Below are positions 8,433 to 17,970 of a stretch of 64,000 nucleotides of DNA, in pieces (the stretch's first letter is position 1; every line of letters begins with the position of its first letter). The DNA is from Thermovibrio guaymasensis (GTDB lineage: Bacteria; Aquificota; Aquificia; Desulfurobacteriales; Desulfurobacteriaceae). Position numbers and translations under genes: made by a program. The notes under the pieces were generated by a model that saw only the letters and a list, made by a program, of their open reading frames with translations, made no database searches and was not told where the DNA came from. The stretch is taken from positions 186,001 through 250,000 of the forward strand of contig NZ_RBIE01000001.1 of assembly GCF_003633715.1 (NCBI RefSeq), read 5' to 3'.

Positions 8433-9074
8433 TTAAGAAATCTTAACTCCTTTAAACCTTAAAATCCCTTCTGGAGTAAGTCCTATTGAGTTTTGAATAT
8501 CTAACCTTCCTCCGTGCTTAACCAGAATTTTCACCAATTTTTCATTTCCTCTGTAAGTTCCGTAGTGGAGAGGAGTGTTGGCCATATCATCCTGAATATT
8601 GACATTTATCTCCTCTGGAAACTCCCTAAAGAGGATTTCAACTTCTTCCTCCTTATTTTCTTTACTTAATTCAATTAGGATTTGGTTTATCAACTTCTCT
8701 TTTTTACCTGAGAAGCAGTCTCTCTCTTCAAGGAGTTTTTCTTTAAACTCCTTACACATAACCTCTAATGCCTCTTTCCTCTTCACTGCTAAAATAACCT
8801 CAATCCACCTCCCTTTGAATTTTCTTTTAATTTCTTCCTTCTCTGATTCATTTGAATTTTTTGAATTTTCAGATAGAAGGGTTCTTACAGTATACTTCAC
8901 AATTTCCTCATTTCCTATTGAAACTACATACATCCAAAGTGGAATGTTGTTTCTTAACGATTTGAGAACTCTTTTACTACATAGCTTTGAAAATTCATTG
9001 ATGTTACCTTGTTTAACAGAGTTAATTAACCTTTCTTTTTTTGCCTTTGGCACACTACTCCTCTTTTTAACCAT
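8433..9074 (-). CDS. Ankyrin-repeat protein, function unknown
   Basis: 213 aa if started at ATG 9074, which has an ideal AAGGAGG six bases upstream; an in-frame extension to 9143 lacks such a site. Only the last 60 residues show clear ankyrin repeats (ANTPLHYGTYRGNEKLVKIL, then HGGRLDIQNSIGLTPEG). The N-terminal two thirds are basic and helical, with a Ser/Asn/Glu-rich stretch, and I do not recognise them. The gene is richer in A and T than its neighbours, which suggests transfer. It is divergent from the NADAR gene across a region with two operator-like palindromes. Confidence 0.8.
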   Translation of the reverse strand: MVKKRSSVPKAKKERLINSVKQGNINEFSKLCSKRVLKSLRNNIPLWMYVVSIGNEEIVKYTVRTLLSENSKNSNESEKEEIKRKFKGRWIEVILAVKRKEALEVMCKEFKEKLLEERDCFSGKKEKLINQILIELSKENKEEEVEILFREFPEEINVNIQDDMANTPLHYGTYRGNEKLVKILVKHGGRLDIQNSIGLTPEGILRFKGVKIS

Positions 9075-9164
9075 AAAGATCCTCCTTAGATTAAGGTTAA
9101 AACCGTATTTAGCTTTCAAAGACCAATATTTTTTTCGCTTCACTCAGCAATATAAATCCTTAAA

Positions 9165-9181
9165 AGGACAAAATTTGTCCT
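9165..9181. promoter_or_regulatory. Operator-like palindrome 1
   Basis: AGGACAAAATTTGTCCT is a perfect inverted repeat (8-bp arms around one A). It overlaps a second small repeat, TCCTTAAAAGGA, just to its left. It lies between the divergent ankyrin and NADAR genes and resembles a dimeric repressor site. A related copy is centred 58 bp to the right. Confidence 0.6.
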
Positions 9182-9220
9182 ATTAATGGTTGTGTCTCTT
9201 TAAGTGATAAAGGGAACATA

Positions 9221-9241
9221 AAAGGAAAGAAATTGTCCTTT
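9221..9241. promoter_or_regulatory. Operator-like palindrome 2
   Basis: The 21-mer here (AAAGGA...TTGTCCTTT) is an imperfect inverted repeat and matches the 21 bases around palindrome 1 at 17 positions. Its TTGTCC could serve as a -35 element for the NADAR gene, with TATAGA 18 bases on as the -10. Repressor binding would then block that promoter. Confidence 0.5.
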
Positions 9242-9283
9242 ATAAGAGATTAGTTTTATAGAAAATATAATTGGGAGGAAAAG

Positions 9284-9742
9284 TTGGAGAAGATTATTCG
9301 ATTCAGAGGTAAGAATTCTTTCCTATCAAACTTTTATCCTTGTAAAGTAGAGTTTGAAGGTCTTGTTTATCCAAGTGTTGAAAATGCTTTTCAAGCTGCT
9401 AAAACTGCACCTTCTGAAAGAGAGCCCTTTACAAAGGTTTCGCCAAAGGAAGCTAAAAGGATAGGAAGGGAGGTTCGTTTACAAATCAGTGCTTGGGAGA
9501 GTAAGAAGGTTAAAGTAATGGAAGAGCTGGTAAGAAAGAAATTTAAAGAGAATCCTGATTTAAGGGAGAAGCTTTTAAAAACTGGAGATGCCGTATTGAT
9601 AGAAGGAAATACTTGGGGCGATGAATTTTGGGGAGTAAACCTTAGGAAACCTGACTCGAGCTCTCCTTGGGGATATAGGGGAAAGAACATACTGGGCCAG
9701 ATTCTTATGAAAATCAGAGAAGAGCTTAGAAAAGAAGGGTAA
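9284..9742 (+). CDS. NADAR-domain (YbiA/RibX-like) protein
   Basis: 152-aa single-domain protein covering the whole NADAR fold. Conserved blocks are IRFRGKNSFLSNFYPC, YPSVENAFQAAK, a KVMEELVRKKF helix, LKTGDAVLIEGNTWGDEFWG and KNILGQILMKIREE. NADAR proteins act on N-glycosidic bonds. Known members hydrolyse intermediates of riboflavin synthesis, and others remove ADP-ribose from guanine in DNA and pair with DarT-like toxins. The start is TTG 9284 behind GGGAGGA. The control region shared with an ankyrin gene and the nearby HerA/PLD pair favour a stress or defence role over metabolism. No DarT is seen. Confidence 0.88.
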   Translation: MEKIIRFRGKNSFLSNFYPCKVEFEGLVYPSVENAFQAAKTAPSEREPFTKVSPKEAKRIGREVRLQISAWESKKVKVMEELVRKKFKENPDLREKLLKTGDAVLIEGNTWGDEFWGVNLRKPDSSSPWGYRGKNILGQILMKIREELRKEG

Positions 9743-9757
9743 GGCCCCAATGGGGCC
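9743..9757 (+). terminator. Hairpin after the NADAR gene
   Basis: GGCCCC, AAT, GGGGCC: a 6-bp GC stem directly after the stop, followed by CCCTCTAACTTTT. The T tail is delayed, so its strength is uncertain. Confidence 0.55.
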
Positions 9758-9814
9758 CCCTCTAACTTTTAGCTTAAAACTATTCCTCTTAAATTTCGGG
9801 TCATTTTGAGTTAA

Positions 9815-9834
9815 AAGGCCCCATATGGGGCCTT
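9815..9834 (-). terminator. Terminator after the ccsA-like gene
   Basis: AAGGCCCCATATGGGGCCTT is a perfect 20-bp palindrome. On the minus strand it follows the stop codon at 9840 and is trailed by TTTAACTC. It shares its GGCCCC core with the hairpin at 9743. Confidence 0.7.
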
Positions 9835-9839
9835 AAAGT

Positions 9840-10847
9840 TTACTGGGCGTAGCTGTGGAGGCCTGGAATGATCAGGTTAACTCCGTAGTAGGTAAAGATA
9901 ACGCTTAAGAAACCTATTATGGTAAAGTAGGCAAGGGGTTTTCCCCTTAAACCCTTAATGTACCTAGCGTGGAGGTAAGCTGCGTAGACTAACCAGGTAA
10001 TTAAAGACCAAGTCTCCTTCGGGTCCCATGACCAATAGCCACCCCAGGCATACTTGGCCCAAACTGCTCCAAGGATAATTCCTATTGTTAGGAAGACAAA
10101 ACCTACTGCAACAGATTGGTACATAATCTGTTCCATAGCTTCAACAGAAGGGAATAGGTTTACAATTCCCGTTTTCTTTACCAGATAGAGGAACCCGCAG
10201 AAGAGGAGTGCCACGACTGCTGATATACCTAAGTAGAGGATGAAGTTTTCCCTGTAAGCTGAGTAGATGATAAAGAAGAAGATGAACCACGTTGTAACGA
10301 ATATTACCGCCCAATCTTTAACAGTCGTGTCGTCCCTCTTTGCAAAATAAGCATAGGCTATTCCTGCACTAACAGCAGCAGCAGCGTAACCTATGAACGT
10401 TGTAACAACGTGAAAGAGGAGCCAATTACTCTGAAGGGCTGGAACAAGCGGTTGGGCTTCGGAGCTAAACCCGAGTATTTGGGTTGAGAGCTCCCCTATC
10501 AGTGCAAGGGGTATTACAAACATTCCGAAGGCTTTGTTCCTGTACTTCCACTCAAACAGGAGGTAGATTAGAACGGCCGTCCAACCAAAGAGCATTAAGG
10601 ATTCGTACATGTTTGTAAATGGAGCGTACTTATAAAAGGCCGTCCAGTCGGAGACCATGTTGACTTTAGCCTTTTCAAGTCCTCTTACGATGAAACCTGC
10701 TCCTTGAACAATTACTCCAAGCCAAGCAAAAGTTGTTGCAAGCTTTGAAGCCCAGGAGCTCTTACTGAAGGTGTAGATCGTGTAGAAGAGGAACGCTAAG
10801 AAATAGGCAACCATTCCTCCGTTAAAGAGCTCAACAGATGTAATCAT
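9840..10847 (-). CDS. ccsA: Cytochrome c biogenesis protein CcsA (System II, CcsB-named in some schemes)
   Basis: 335-aa multi-pass membrane protein that carries and presents heme for attachment to apocytochromes c outside the membrane. The tryptophan-rich WWD domain is clear: WAKYAWGGYWSWDPKETWSL, followed by the conserved TWLVYAAYLHAR. Histidines before the fourth helix (NWLLFHVVTTF) and near the end (YLHAR) are expected heme ligands. Its start overlaps the resB stop by 4 bases (ATGA). With resB it forms the heme lyase that the many c-type cytochromes in this window need. Confidence 0.92.
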   Translation of the reverse strand: MITSVELFNGGMVAYFLAFLFYTIYTFSKSSWASKLATTFAWLGVIVQGAGFIVRGLEKAKVNMVSDWTAFYKYAPFTNMYESLMLFGWTAVLIYLLFEWKYRNKAFGMFVIPLALIGELSTQILGFSSEAQPLVPALQSNWLLFHVVTTFIGYAAAAVSAGIAYAYFAKRDDTTVKDWAVIFVTTWFIFFFIIYSAYRENFILYLGISAVVALLFCGFLYLVKKTGIVNLFPSVEAMEQIMYQSVAVGFVFLTIGIILGAVWAKYAWGGYWSWDPKETWSLITWLVYAAYLHARYIKGLRGKPLAYFTIIGFLSVIFTYYGVNLIIPGLHSYAQ

Positions 10848-12172
10848 TGCTCTTCCTCCTTAGGGGTATTGTTGCAATATGAAGACTTTAAGACCCCTAA
10901 GACTTCCTCCAGCTCCTGAGCCAATCCTTCAGAGCCTTTGCTTGAAAGGCCTCCTATTACTAAGCGAACCTTGTCCTCTCCCCTCTTCTCAATCCTTGCC
11001 CATATTCTCCTGTGGGGAATGAAGAAGGCAACGACTAGGCCGATTATCATTATTGTACTCCCTAACCAGACAACCCAAGTTCCCGGGTCTTTGGCCACCT
11101 GAAGGCCTGTGTAAAAGACCGGTTTAAAGTCAACCATTGAAATTGCCTTGTTAGTTCCAGGAACCTGATAGAAGATAAAGGGTTTTATTACTCCTTCCCT
11201 AACTTTTCCATCTTTTATGAACTTAATTCCGATGCTCATAGTTTTACCGTCAAGGCTAACTATCCTCAGGTAAGTTTTAGGAGCAAGTTTGATTGGTTGT
11301 CCGAAGGCTACCCCTACTATCCTTTCTCCGTTTTCATCCTTTATTTTTAGAACTGCCTCTCCCTGACCGTAACTTGCCTGGTAGAAGTAAATCCCTTTGT
11401 ACTTGAGAGGGTCATTGACTCTTATTGTCTTCCTTAGGACCTCTTTTCCGTTTTCAATAACTGAAAGGTCCGAAATGTAGGCTTTTGGCATTCCTGAGGG
11501 GTAAAAGTCAATCGTAAACTTGTTGCACCTAACGTAAAAGGGGAGTTCCACTATCTTTGGGCCTGAAAAGAAGCTTACTAAGTTGCTCATTGTTCCTTCT
11601 GCTAAGTTCATATAACCTCTAAACCCAAAAACGGCGGTAAGGAGGCCTCCTATTAAAACTACTAAAACTCCAAGGTGAACTATGTAGACTCCAAAGCGGG
11701 CAAATACGTTCTTATCTGCAAAAATGTGGACTTCCTCTTCGTCCTCCTTTGAGACCTCAACCTTGTACCTTTTGTTCTTTAAGGCCTCTACCAGTTTCTC
11801 TTTTACCTCACTTATTCTCCCTTTTAGCGTTATGGAAGATGAAATCCTTAAAGTCTTTTCCTGCCCCGCTGGGAAGGTCTTTCGGGGCTCCATAGCCACT
11901 TTCCATATTTTTGGAAGCCTCTTTATTGAACAGACAATTAGGTTTATACCTAGGAGGGTTAAGAGGGATATGTACCACCAAGAATGATAAACGTCGGTGA
12001 ACCCTAGAAATTTGAGGATTTTGTACGTAGTCGGACCGTACTCCATTAAGTACTTTTCAGGGTCCTGTTGCTGTTCGATTATCGTTCCAACTATTGATGT
12101 TACCGCTAAGGTTAGGAGGAGGAAGATTGCAAGCTTGACTGAACTAAAGAAGTCGTAAAGTCTCTTAAACAT
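10844..12172 (-). CDS. resB: ResB-family cytochrome c biogenesis protein
   Basis: 442-aa partner of CcsA in System II cytochrome c maturation. It opens with FKRLYDFFSSVKLAIFLLL followed by a first membrane helix, then two more helices (near WWYISLLTLLGINLIVC and YIVHLGVLVVLIGGLLTAVFG), a large extracytoplasmic domain, and a last helix (WVVWLGSTIMIIGLVVAFF). This topology is typical of ResB. It is thought to hold apocytochrome and its reduced CXXCH cysteines. It is first in the resB-ccsA pair. Confidence 0.92.
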   Translation of the reverse strand: MFKRLYDFFSSVKLAIFLLLTLAVTSIVGTIIEQQQDPEKYLMEYGPTTYKILKFLGFTDVYHSWWYISLLTLLGINLIVCSIKRLPKIWKVAMEPRKTFPAGQEKTLRISSSITLKGRISEVKEKLVEALKNKRYKVEVSKEDEEEVHIFADKNVFARFGVYIVHLGVLVVLIGGLLTAVFGFRGYMNLAEGTMSNLVSFFSGPKIVELPFYVRCNKFTIDFYPSGMPKAYISDLSVIENGKEVLRKTIRVNDPLKYKGIYFYQASYGQGEAVLKIKDENGERIVGVAFGQPIKLAPKTYLRIVSLDGKTMSIGIKFIKDGKVREGVIKPFIFYQVPGTNKAISMVDFKPVFYTGLQVAKDPGTWVVWLGSTIMIIGLVVAFFIPHRRIWARIEKRGEDKVRLVIGGLSSKGSEGLAQELEEVLGVLKSSYCNNTPKEEEQ

Positions 12173-12219
12173 TTGCAGCTCCCTGCTGTCTGTGTTTTCG
12201 CACTCTTTCGGCTATTTAA

Positions 12220-13350
12220 TCAAAGAGGTTTTGAAAAGTCAAGTATTTCAAACTCTAGGCCTTCTGTTAGTAGGGGTGAAAAGGGTTCAGGATAAATATC
12301 TTTGCATTTTAGAAAAGTAAAAATTGCTTTCTTTCCGTAATCCTCAATTCCGAGGACTCTTGCTCCTCCGATTGTTATTAAGGGGAGGAGTTCTTTGATG
12401 CTTACCTTTCCACCGTAAGAGTAGTAGAGGGCCTTTATCTCTTCAACTACAGAGAGGGAAGTGTTTGTGCTTAGTCCGTCGGTTCCTACTGCCAACTTCT
12501 CATAGCCTAGGAGTTCCTTAAGAGGAGGTTTTCCAACTTTCAAGTGAGAATTGCTCCTGGGACATAGGACTATTCCTGCTCCCACCTCTGTTAGTTTTTT
12601 TAGCTCTCTCTCTTTAAGGTTTGTGCAGTGGACTGCAATTAAGTAGCTGTTTAGGGCACCTGCCCTTTCAAGGTAGTCGGTTAAACTTTCAAAGCAAGGA
12701 GAAGGGTACTTCTTCCTCCCTATCAATGGGTAAATTTCCTTTTCAAACCTGTTTTCCCTGCACGAAATTAGTTTTCTTTCCTCTTCTGTTTCTCCAAGGT
12801 GAATTTGAAAGGGTTTATCCCTTTTGATGCTCTCCTTTGCTATTGACTTTAAAGCTTCAAAGGAAACAGAGTAAGGAGAGTGAGCAGAAACGGGGAACTT
12901 GAAGTTCTCCGGTTTAAATTCCCTGCCTATAAACTCCATAAATGGAACTATTTTAAGGTCCGTATCAACTTCTGGTGAAACTCCAAAGGATGATATATCT
13001 CCTAAGTAGTAAACGCCTGCCTTCCTTGAAAGTTCTATTCCCTTTGCTACTGCCCTTTTAATCTCCTTTACTGAGAATGAGGCTCTCTTCCCTATTATGA
13101 AGATGAGCCACTGGAAGAAATCTTCAAAGCTTTCTGGGGAGAAGGTAATGTTTGAGAGCTCCAAATGGGTATGGGCGTTGACAAAGGGAGGGTATAGAAT
13201 CCCTCTTAGGTTTATCTCTCTATTGAAGTTCCCCTTAGGTTTTCTCTTTAAAAACTCCTTTACTTCTCCCCTTTCAATTACTGCCCATCCACCTTTGATC
13301 GGTTTGAGGGACGGTGTAACTATCCAGTCTGCACCTAGTAGTATGCTCAA
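12220..13350 (-). CDS. Amidohydrolase, candidate aminodeoxyfutalosine deaminase
   Basis: 376-aa metal-dependent hydrolase of the TrzA/AtzA/guanine-deaminase type. Motifs are NAHTHLELS (metal His pair), AHSPYSVS, HLGETEEE, AVHCTNL and GTDGLSTNTSLS (metal Asp). This subgroup includes the deaminase acting on aminodeoxyfutalosine (MqnX) in futalosine-route menaquinone synthesis, which fits an anaerobic respirer. S-adenosylhomocysteine or other nucleoside deaminases are alternatives. It overlaps the upstream tRNA nucleotidyltransferase gene by 4 bases. Confidence 0.75.
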   Translation of the reverse strand: MSILLGADWIVTPSLKPIKGGWAVIERGEVKEFLKRKPKGNFNREINLRGILYPPFVNAHTHLELSNITFSPESFEDFFQWLIFIIGKRASFSVKEIKRAVAKGIELSRKAGVYYLGDISSFGVSPEVDTDLKIVPFMEFIGREFKPENFKFPVSAHSPYSVSFEALKSIAKESIKRDKPFQIHLGETEEERKLISCRENRFEKEIYPLIGRKKYPSPCFESLTDYLERAGALNSYLIAVHCTNLKERELKKLTEVGAGIVLCPRSNSHLKVGKPPLKELLGYEKLAVGTDGLSTNTSLSVVEEIKALYYSYGGKVSIKELLPLITIGGARVLGIEDYGKKAIFTFLKCKDIYPEPFSPLLTEGLEFEILDFSKPL

Positions 13351-14768
13351 CCCTCCTCCTTCACCGTAAACCCTTTAACGAAGGAAATTGCCTCTTCCTT
13401 TGTCCTTATCTTTCCAACTGCCTGAAGTTCCAGCATCTTCTCCTTTATCTTACCTATCCACTCGTTTGGTCTTTCAAAACCTTTAATTTCCATAATCTCC
13501 TCTCCTGATAGGAGAGGTTTAAGGTCTTTGAGCCTTTCTTTGTAAAATGAAACCAGGTAGAAAATGAAGTTAAGGTACTCGTTTACGTTTTCTTCCATTT
13601 TCTCAGATGTTGCCATAAAGTCTGCAACGCTGACCGATAAGGTATGGAATCCGTAACCTCTGCAGTCTTTAAAGAATCTGTATATAGCCCTGTCCGTTAA
13701 CTTCTTCTTCCTAAAGAGGTCAAACAGGAAGAAAGGTCTTAGGTGATTCCTAATTACATAGTAGGCTATCTTTCCCCACTCCTTTCCGAAACCGAGCCTG
13801 ATTAGAGCGTCCCTTCCTATGGGAGCTCCAACCTTATCGTGACCGTAGAAAGTTAGCCTTCCGTTCCTTTCCTTTGCAGTTAGAGGTTTCCCTACGTCGT
13901 GGTACAGGGCAACCAGCTTTAAGGCCTCTTTGTCCCTTAAAACTTCCTTGGAGAACTCCTTTAGGTAAGTTGGAGCTTCAGGTAGTGCAAAGTTTTCCAT
14001 AAACTCAACTGTTCTAAGGGTATGCTCAAGCAGGTTAAACTGGTGTAATCCTCCAGGGGGAATTCTCTCAATTCCTTTAAGCTCTTTAAAAACTGGAAAG
14101 AAGGCTTTAAGCTGAACCATCTCCCTTAGGGCGGGAGCAAACTTATCTGCTTTTAGGAGTTTGAGGAGCTCCTCCTTTACTCTCTCTTCCGGTATTTCCT
14201 CTAGCTTAGGAGAAAATTGAGGTGCAAGCTCTAAGAACTCCTCTGAGTACTCAAAGTCAAGGATGTTCTTAAACCTGATTCCCCTTAGAACCCTTAAGGG
14301 GTCATCTTCAAGGGAAGTTTTACTTACAGGCCTTACTACTCCTCTTATTAGGTCTTCGTAACCTCCCGTTGGGTCTATTAGAACCACATCATCGTTAAAG
14401 GGCAAGATTAACTCTGTTAGGTTAACTGCTAGGGCGTTTATAGTGAAGTCCCTTTTCTTTAGATCCTCTTCAATTGTCTTTCCTTCCATCGTTGAAAAGT
14501 CAAACCTACTGTTTCCGAAGACGAAAGAGAAAACTTCTTTAGTCTTCTTTATCCTAAATCCCTTCCTCTTGAATACTTCCTCAAGGCACTTTAGCTCTTT
14601 TTCCTCTACTTTCTTAACCACAAAGTCAACGTCTATGTAATCCTTCTTCACCCTTAAGAGCCTATCCCTGATGAACCCTCCTACTAGGTAAACTTCGTTC
14701 TCAAAACACTGGGCTACCCTTTCAACTCTTGGGTGGTAGAAGGTAAGCTTGTGAACCCTCTTTTCCAT
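13347..14768 (-). CDS. cca: CCA tRNA nucleotidyltransferase / poly(A) polymerase family, HD domain
   Basis: 473-aa class II nucleotidyltransferase. VYLVGGFIRDRLL and YIDVDFVV carry the catalytic aspartates, and RDFTINALAVNL plus DDPLRVLRGIRF are the nucleotide-recognition motifs. An HD domain (LVALYHDVGKP) follows. Bacteria related to Aquifex split CCA addition between two enzymes (CC-adding and A-adding), so this one may do only part of the job; sequence inspection does not decide. It is upstream of and overlaps the amidohydrolase gene, and is divergent from lolD. Confidence 0.87.
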   Translation of the reverse strand: MEKRVHKLTFYHPRVERVAQCFENEVYLVGGFIRDRLLRVKKDYIDVDFVVKKVEEKELKCLEEVFKRKGFRIKKTKEVFSFVFGNSRFDFSTMEGKTIEEDLKKRDFTINALAVNLTELILPFNDDVVLIDPTGGYEDLIRGVVRPVSKTSLEDDPLRVLRGIRFKNILDFEYSEEFLELAPQFSPKLEEIPEERVKEELLKLLKADKFAPALREMVQLKAFFPVFKELKGIERIPPGGLHQFNLLEHTLRTVEFMENFALPEAPTYLKEFSKEVLRDKEALKLVALYHDVGKPLTAKERNGRLTFYGHDKVGAPIGRDALIRLGFGKEWGKIAYYVIRNHLRPFFLFDLFRKKKLTDRAIYRFFKDCRGYGFHTLSVSVADFMATSEKMEENVNEYLNFIFYLVSFYKERLKDLKPLLSGEEIMEIKGFERPNEWIGKIKEKMLELQAVGKIRTKEEAISFVKGFTVKEEG

Positions 14769-14803
14769 AATATTCTCCCTAAGAACGGAAATTGGAGGAG
14801 ACC

Positions 14804-15481
14804 TTGGAACCTATTATAAAGGCTGAAAACCTTGTTAAGGTTTATAAAACTGAAAGCGAGGAGGTTTTTGCCCTTAAAGGAGTTAACCTCTCTCTTGAAG
14901 AGGGAGAGTTTTCCCTTTTGATGGGGGCTTCAGGTTCAGGTAAATCAACCCTTCTGCACCTACTGGGAGGGCTTGATAAACCTACTTCTGGAAGAGTCCT
15001 CTATAGGGGAAAGGATATTTCGTCATTTAGTTCAAAGGAGCTTGCCCTCTTTAGGAACAGGAAAATCGGTTTTGTCTTTCAGTTTCACTACCTAATAAAC
15101 GAGCTTACTTTAATTGAGAACGTTATGGCTCCAGCTTTAATAGGGGGAGTTCCTTTTAGTGAGTCGAGGAAGAGGGCTGAAGAGCTGTTGAAAAGGGTAG
15201 GACTGGGGCATAGATTATCTCACAAACCGTTTGAAGTTTCAGGAGGAGAGAAGCAACGGGCTGCAGTTGCACGGGCTTTAGTTAACTTCCCTGAAGTTGT
15301 CCTTGCAGATGAACCTACCGGAAACCTTGATTCCCAGAATACCCACTCGGTTATCTCCCTCATGAAGGAACTCAACCAGGAGCTGGGGACCACTTTCTTG
15401 ATAGCCACCCACAACAGGGAGTTGGAAACTTACGCTCAGCGCATATACTTTATTAGGGATGGTGTAATAGAAAGCACTTAA
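14804..15481 (+). CDS. lolD: LolD-type ABC transporter ATP-binding protein
   Basis: About 225-aa ATPase. Walker A is GASGSGKST (residues 41-49), followed by the Q-loop in [11 protein letters not shown], the signature [15 protein letters not shown], Walker [13 protein letters not shown] and the H-loop IATHN. The FHYLINELT segment is typical of the LolD/MacB branch, which drives lipoprotein release from the inner membrane with LolC/E. Start TTG 14804 is chosen because GGAGG (14794-14798) is 5 bases upstream and the product begins [18 protein letters not shown] 14792 is the alternative. No LolC/E gene is adjacent. Confidence 0.88.
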   Translation: MEPIIKAENLVKVYKTESEEVFALKGVNLSLEEGEFSLLMGASGSGKSTLLHLLGGLDKPTSGRVLYRGKDISSFSSKELALFRNRKIGFVFQFHYLINELTLIENVMAPALIGGVPFSESRKRAEELLKRVGLGHRLSHKPFEVSGGEKQRAAVARALVNFPEVVLADEPTGNLDSQNTHSVISLMKELNQELGTTFLIATHNRELETYAQRIYFIRDGVIEST

Positions 15482-15501
15482 ACCAAATTAGAGGTGTTTG
15501 T

Positions 15502-17970
15502 ATGTTTGAAAGGTTTACAAGTAAAGCAAGACAAATAGTTATTAAGGCAAAAGAACAAGCTGTAAGCTTAAGGTGTGAGAAGCTCGGAACCGAGCACATT
15601 TTACTTGCCCTTTTGAGAGAGGATGAAATTACAAACCAGATACTTGCTAAGTATAACATTTCCAAGACCAGAATTCAGGACATAATTGTCAATCAGGTTC
15701 AGCCTGTTCCCTACGAGGTTGACATAAACACAATTACTTTCTCAACTGAGGCCAGAAGGGTTCTAGAGCATGCTGTTGAAGAGTCAAAAATTCTCGGCCA
15801 CGCTTACGTTGGACCGGAGCACCTCTTTATAGCTCTTGCTAAGGAAAAGCTTGGTCTTGCCGGAAGGATTTTAAGGAGCTACGGACTTGACCACTACACT
15901 CTAAGGCGTGAAGTTTCAAACCTACTTAAGGGAATTAGCAAGGAGAGAAAAAGTACAAAACGTTCTTCAACGCCTAACCTTGATAAGTTTGGAAGGGATT
16001 TAACCGCCCTTGCTAGAGAGGGTAAACTGGACCCTGTAATTGGCCGTGAAAAGGAGATTGAGAGGGTTACCCATATCCTAGCAAGGAGGAGGAAGAACAA
16101 CCCTGTTCTCATTGGAGAACCAGGCGTAGGTAAAACTGCAATAGTTGAAGGGCTTGCAATAAGAATCGCCAACGGTGAAGTCCCTGAAAAGCTGAAGAAT
16201 AAGAGAATCGTTTCCCTTGATATGGCCTCCCTCATAGCCGGTACCAAGTATAGGGGTCAGTTTGAGGAGAGGTTAAAGGCCATAGTTAAAGAGCTTGAAA
16301 GTAGTGATGACGTGATTCTCTTCATTGATGAGATTCACACTCTTGTTGGTGCGGGAGCTGCTGAAGGTAGTATGGACGCTTCAAACATCCTTAAGCCTTC
16401 CCTTTCAAGGGGAGAAATTCAGGTTATAGGGGCTACCACTATAGATGAGTACAGGAAGTACATTGAGAAGGACGGTGCCTTAGAGAGGAGGTTCCAGCCT
16501 GTAATGGTTGAAGAGCCTTCAGTTGAGGACACGATTGAAATTCTAAAAGGGCTTAAGAAGAAATTTGAAGAGTTTCATAACGTTAAGATTACCGATGGTG
16601 CTATTGAAAGGGCAGTTAAGCTCTCTGTTCGTTACATAAACGATAGGAAGCTTCCCGATAAGGCAATAGACATAATTGACGAAGCCGGAGCTAAAGCCCA
16701 ACTCCAGGCTACAAAGAAGGACGATAGGGTTAAGGAGCTTGAGAAGAGAATTGAAGAAGTTAGGGCTATGAAGGAAGAGGCCCTTGCTATGGCTGAGTAT
16801 GAAAGGGCCCACGAGTACAAGCAGACTGAACTCCGCCTCATGACGGAGCTTGAGGAGGTTAAGAGAGAACTCTCCATGAAGGCAAAGGAAGAGAAGATAG
16901 TTATAGATGAGGAGAAGGTTGAAGAGATTGTTGCCCTCTGGACCGGAATTCCTGTTCAACAGCTCCACGAGAAAGAAGCTGAAAAGTTAAAGAAACTTGA
17001 ACAGGAGCTCCACAAGAGAGTCGTCGGTCAGGAGGAGGCAGTTGAGGCTGTTTCTAGGGCAATTAAGCGTTCTAGACTTGGAATTAGAGCTGGAGCTAAC
17101 AGGCCTATAGGTTCATTTCTCTTCCTTGGGCCGACCGGCGTTGGTAAAACCGAGCTTGCTAAGGCACTTGCAGAGTACCTCTTTGGAGATGAGAGAGCGC
17201 TGATTAGAATAGACATGTCTGAGTACATGGAGAAACATACAGTTTCGAGACTAATCGGAGCTCCTCCAGGATACGTAGGCTACGAGGAAGGAGGACAGCT
17301 AACAGAAGCAGTTAGGAGGAAACCTTACTCAGTTATCCTCCTTGACGAGATTGAAAAGGCCCACCCGGACGTTTTAAACATCCTCCTGCAGATAATGGAG
17401 GACGGAAGGTTAACAGACGGACTTGGTAGGACCGTTTCCTTCACAAATACAATCCTCATTATGACGAGCAACCTTGGTGCTAAACACCTCATCTCTAGCC
17501 AGAAAGGGCTTGGATTTGAGGTTGATGACGGTAAAGAGGAGGAGCGTTCTTTTGAGAGGATGAAATCCTTCGTAATGGAAGAAGTTAAAAGGTTCTTTAA
17601 GCCGGAGTTTATAAACAGGCTTGATGGGATAATTGTCTTCCATCCTCTTACGAGGGAAGACGTTAAGGAGATCGTACGTAAGCAGGTTGATAGGTTAAAC
17701 GAAGAGCTCAAGGAGAGAGGGCTCAAAGTTTACGTTACAAACAGGTTCGTTGAGTACGTTGTTGATAAGGAGTTTAGGAAAGAGTACGGAGCAAGGACTA
17801 TTAGGAGAGCTCTCCAGAGCTTGATTGAAGACAGACTAACAGACGAAATCCTTATGGGAAGATTTACAGAAGGAGGAGAAGTTGTCTTTGACATTACTCC
17901 TAAGGGAAGGGTTTCTGTTAGAGAGAAGAAGAAGAGGAAAAGGAAGGAGAAAGAGACAACCGGAGTGTAG
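15502..17970 (+). CDS. clpC: ClpC-type AAA+ unfoldase
   Basis: 822-aa Clp ATPase. It has an N-terminal double Clp-N repeat ([19 protein letters not shown]...), D1 Walker A GEPGVGKT (about 204-211), and a middle region with a UVR-like coiled coil ([20 protein letters not shown]) that marks ClpC rather than ClpA. The second AAA domain has Walker A GPTGVGKT (about 543-550) and the Clp-B C-terminal domain, and the tail is very basic. It feeds substrates to ClpP. No mcsA, mcsB or ctsR is adjacent, unlike in Firmicutes. Its stop abuts the rsmE ATG. Confidence 0.95.
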   Translation: MFERFTSKARQIVIKAKEQAVSLRCEKLGTEHILLALLREDEITNQILAKYNISKTRIQDIIVNQVQPVPYEVDINTITFSTEARRVLEHAVEESKILGHAYVGPEHLFIALAKEKLGLAGRILRSYGLDHYTLRREVSNLLKGISKERKSTKRSSTPNLDKFGRDLTALAREGKLDPVIGREKEIERVTHILARRRKNNPVLIGEPGVGKTAIVEGLAIRIANGEVPEKLKNKRIVSLDMASLIAGTKYRGQFEERLKAIVKELESSDDVILFIDEIHTLVGAGAAEGSMDASNILKPSLSRGEIQVIGATTIDEYRKYIEKDGALERRFQPVMVEEPSVEDTIEILKGLKKKFEEFHNVKITDGAIERAVKLSVRYINDRKLPDKAIDIIDEAGAKAQLQATKKDDRVKELEKRIEEVRAMKEEALAMAEYERAHEYKQTELRLMTELEEVKRELSMKAKEEKIVIDEEKVEEIVALWTGIPVQQLHEKEAEKLKKLEQELHKRVVGQEEAVEAVSRAIKRSRLGIRAGANRPIGSFLFLGPTGVGKTELAKALAEYLFGDERALIRIDMSEYMEKHTVSRLIGAPPGYVGYEEGGQLTEAVRRKPYSVILLDEIEKAHPDVLNILLQIMEDGRLTDGLGRTVSFTNTILIMTSNLGAKHLISSQKGLGFEVDDGKEEERSFERMKSFVMEEVKRFFKPEFINRLDGIIVFHPLTREDVKEIVRKQVDRLNEELKERGLKVYVTNRFVEYVVDKEFRKEYGARTIRRALQSLIEDRLTDEILMGRFTEGGEVVFDITPKGRVSVREKKKRKRKEKETTGV

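Noticed and set aside
8599-9186. 195-aa plus-strand frame opposite the ankyrin gene
   Set aside because: Low-complexity Ser/Phe/Leu-rich product typical of antisense reading of an A/T-rich gene; no ribosome site.
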